Part shown: in pieces, positions 63,950 to 64,000 of the stretch
How the letters are laid out: each line of letters starts with the position of its first letter
Position numbering within the stretch: position 1 is the first letter of the stretch
Translations under genes and position numbers: made by a program
Source of the DNA: Oscillibacter sp.
Lineage (GTDB): Bacteria > Bacillota > Clostridia > Oscillospirales > Oscillospiraceae
Direction of reading: 5' to 3'
NCBI GenBank assembly: GCA_003539495.1
Contig: DPPB01000014.1
Span: forward strand, 1-64,000
DNA: 64,000 bases
The notes under the pieces: generated by a model
What the model saw: only the letters and a program-made list of their open reading frames with translations
The model's database searches: none
Told to the model about the DNA's origin: nothing

Positions 63950-64000
63950 GTAAGTCTCCTTTTCCTGTCCTCGCAAGCCTGTCATGCACCGCTCCTACAG

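Overview
The window comes from a GC-rich, spore-forming Firmicute, most likely a gut member of the Oscillospiraceae (Oscillibacter/Flavonifractor-like). That reading is an inference. It rests on an alpha/beta small acid-soluble spore protein, a pro-sigma-K gene, the gene orders ecfA1-ecfA2-ecfT-truA and DUF512-der-plsY, Oscillospiraceae-type families such as DUF5711, a monomeric [FeFe] hydrogenase and short palindromic intergenic repeats. No tRNA, rRNA or CRISPR array was seen.

Left part (1-27.9 kb). A HAD nucleotidase is followed by a long leftward run: ECF transporter ATPases and EcfT, truA, a DUF5711 protein, a CvpA-like protein, a ClpE-like unfoldase, a small Cys-rich protein, an EFR1 flavodoxin/ferredoxin and a hypothetical. 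Next come a methyltransferase, a secreted leucine-rich-repeat protein, the polyamine operon potABCD, a lipoprotein and an RluA-type pseudouridine synthase. The rightward genes yceD-rpmF have a perfect consensus promoter. Beyond them lies a cluster of intergenic palindromic repeats, then DUF512-der-plsY, an EamA permease and an HMA protein. A leftward [FeFe] hydrogenase-TRIC channel pair closes this part.

Central part (28.0-39.9 kb), the highlight. The late mother-cell sigma factor gene sigK is split. Its 5' 213 codons are at 39852-39214 and its last 23 codons are at 28079-28005. Both halves lie on the minus strand and share a 14-bp direct repeat, GCGGGATACATAGC. Joining them across the repeat restores a 236-residue pro-sigma-K that reads ISRSYVSRIEKRAL through the junction. 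The 11,137 bp between the repeats is therefore a skin-like element. A large serine recombinase ends inside one attachment arm. The deduced circle junction is a 46-bp imperfect palindrome, as expected of a serine-recombinase attP. A 61-residue protein overlaps the recombinase start and is a candidate directionality factor. The cargo is one leftward operon: a SipW-type signal peptidase, five TasA/camelysin-like proteins with SipW-type signal peptides, a 1298-residue InlB-B/MucBP-repeat protein and a membrane/wall-anchored protein. The layout suggests that growing cells carry surface-fibre genes which the mother cell excises when it needs sigma-K.

Right part (40.0-64 kb). Genes are an XRE regulator, comEC-holA-rnmV-CYTH, glnS, a divergent threonine/aspartate set (thrC-thrB against lysC-asd), a radical SAM protein, DUF5662, an MBL-fold hydrolase, an ECF S component, a Mur ligase fused to leucine-rich repeats, a small XRE regulator with an operator-like promoter, the spore protein, an aldo/keto reductase and an aminotransferase. 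The final four-gene operon (PreA-like oxidoreductase, DUF6282 hydrolase, cupin, HpcH/HpaI aldolase) looks like an undefined catabolic pathway.
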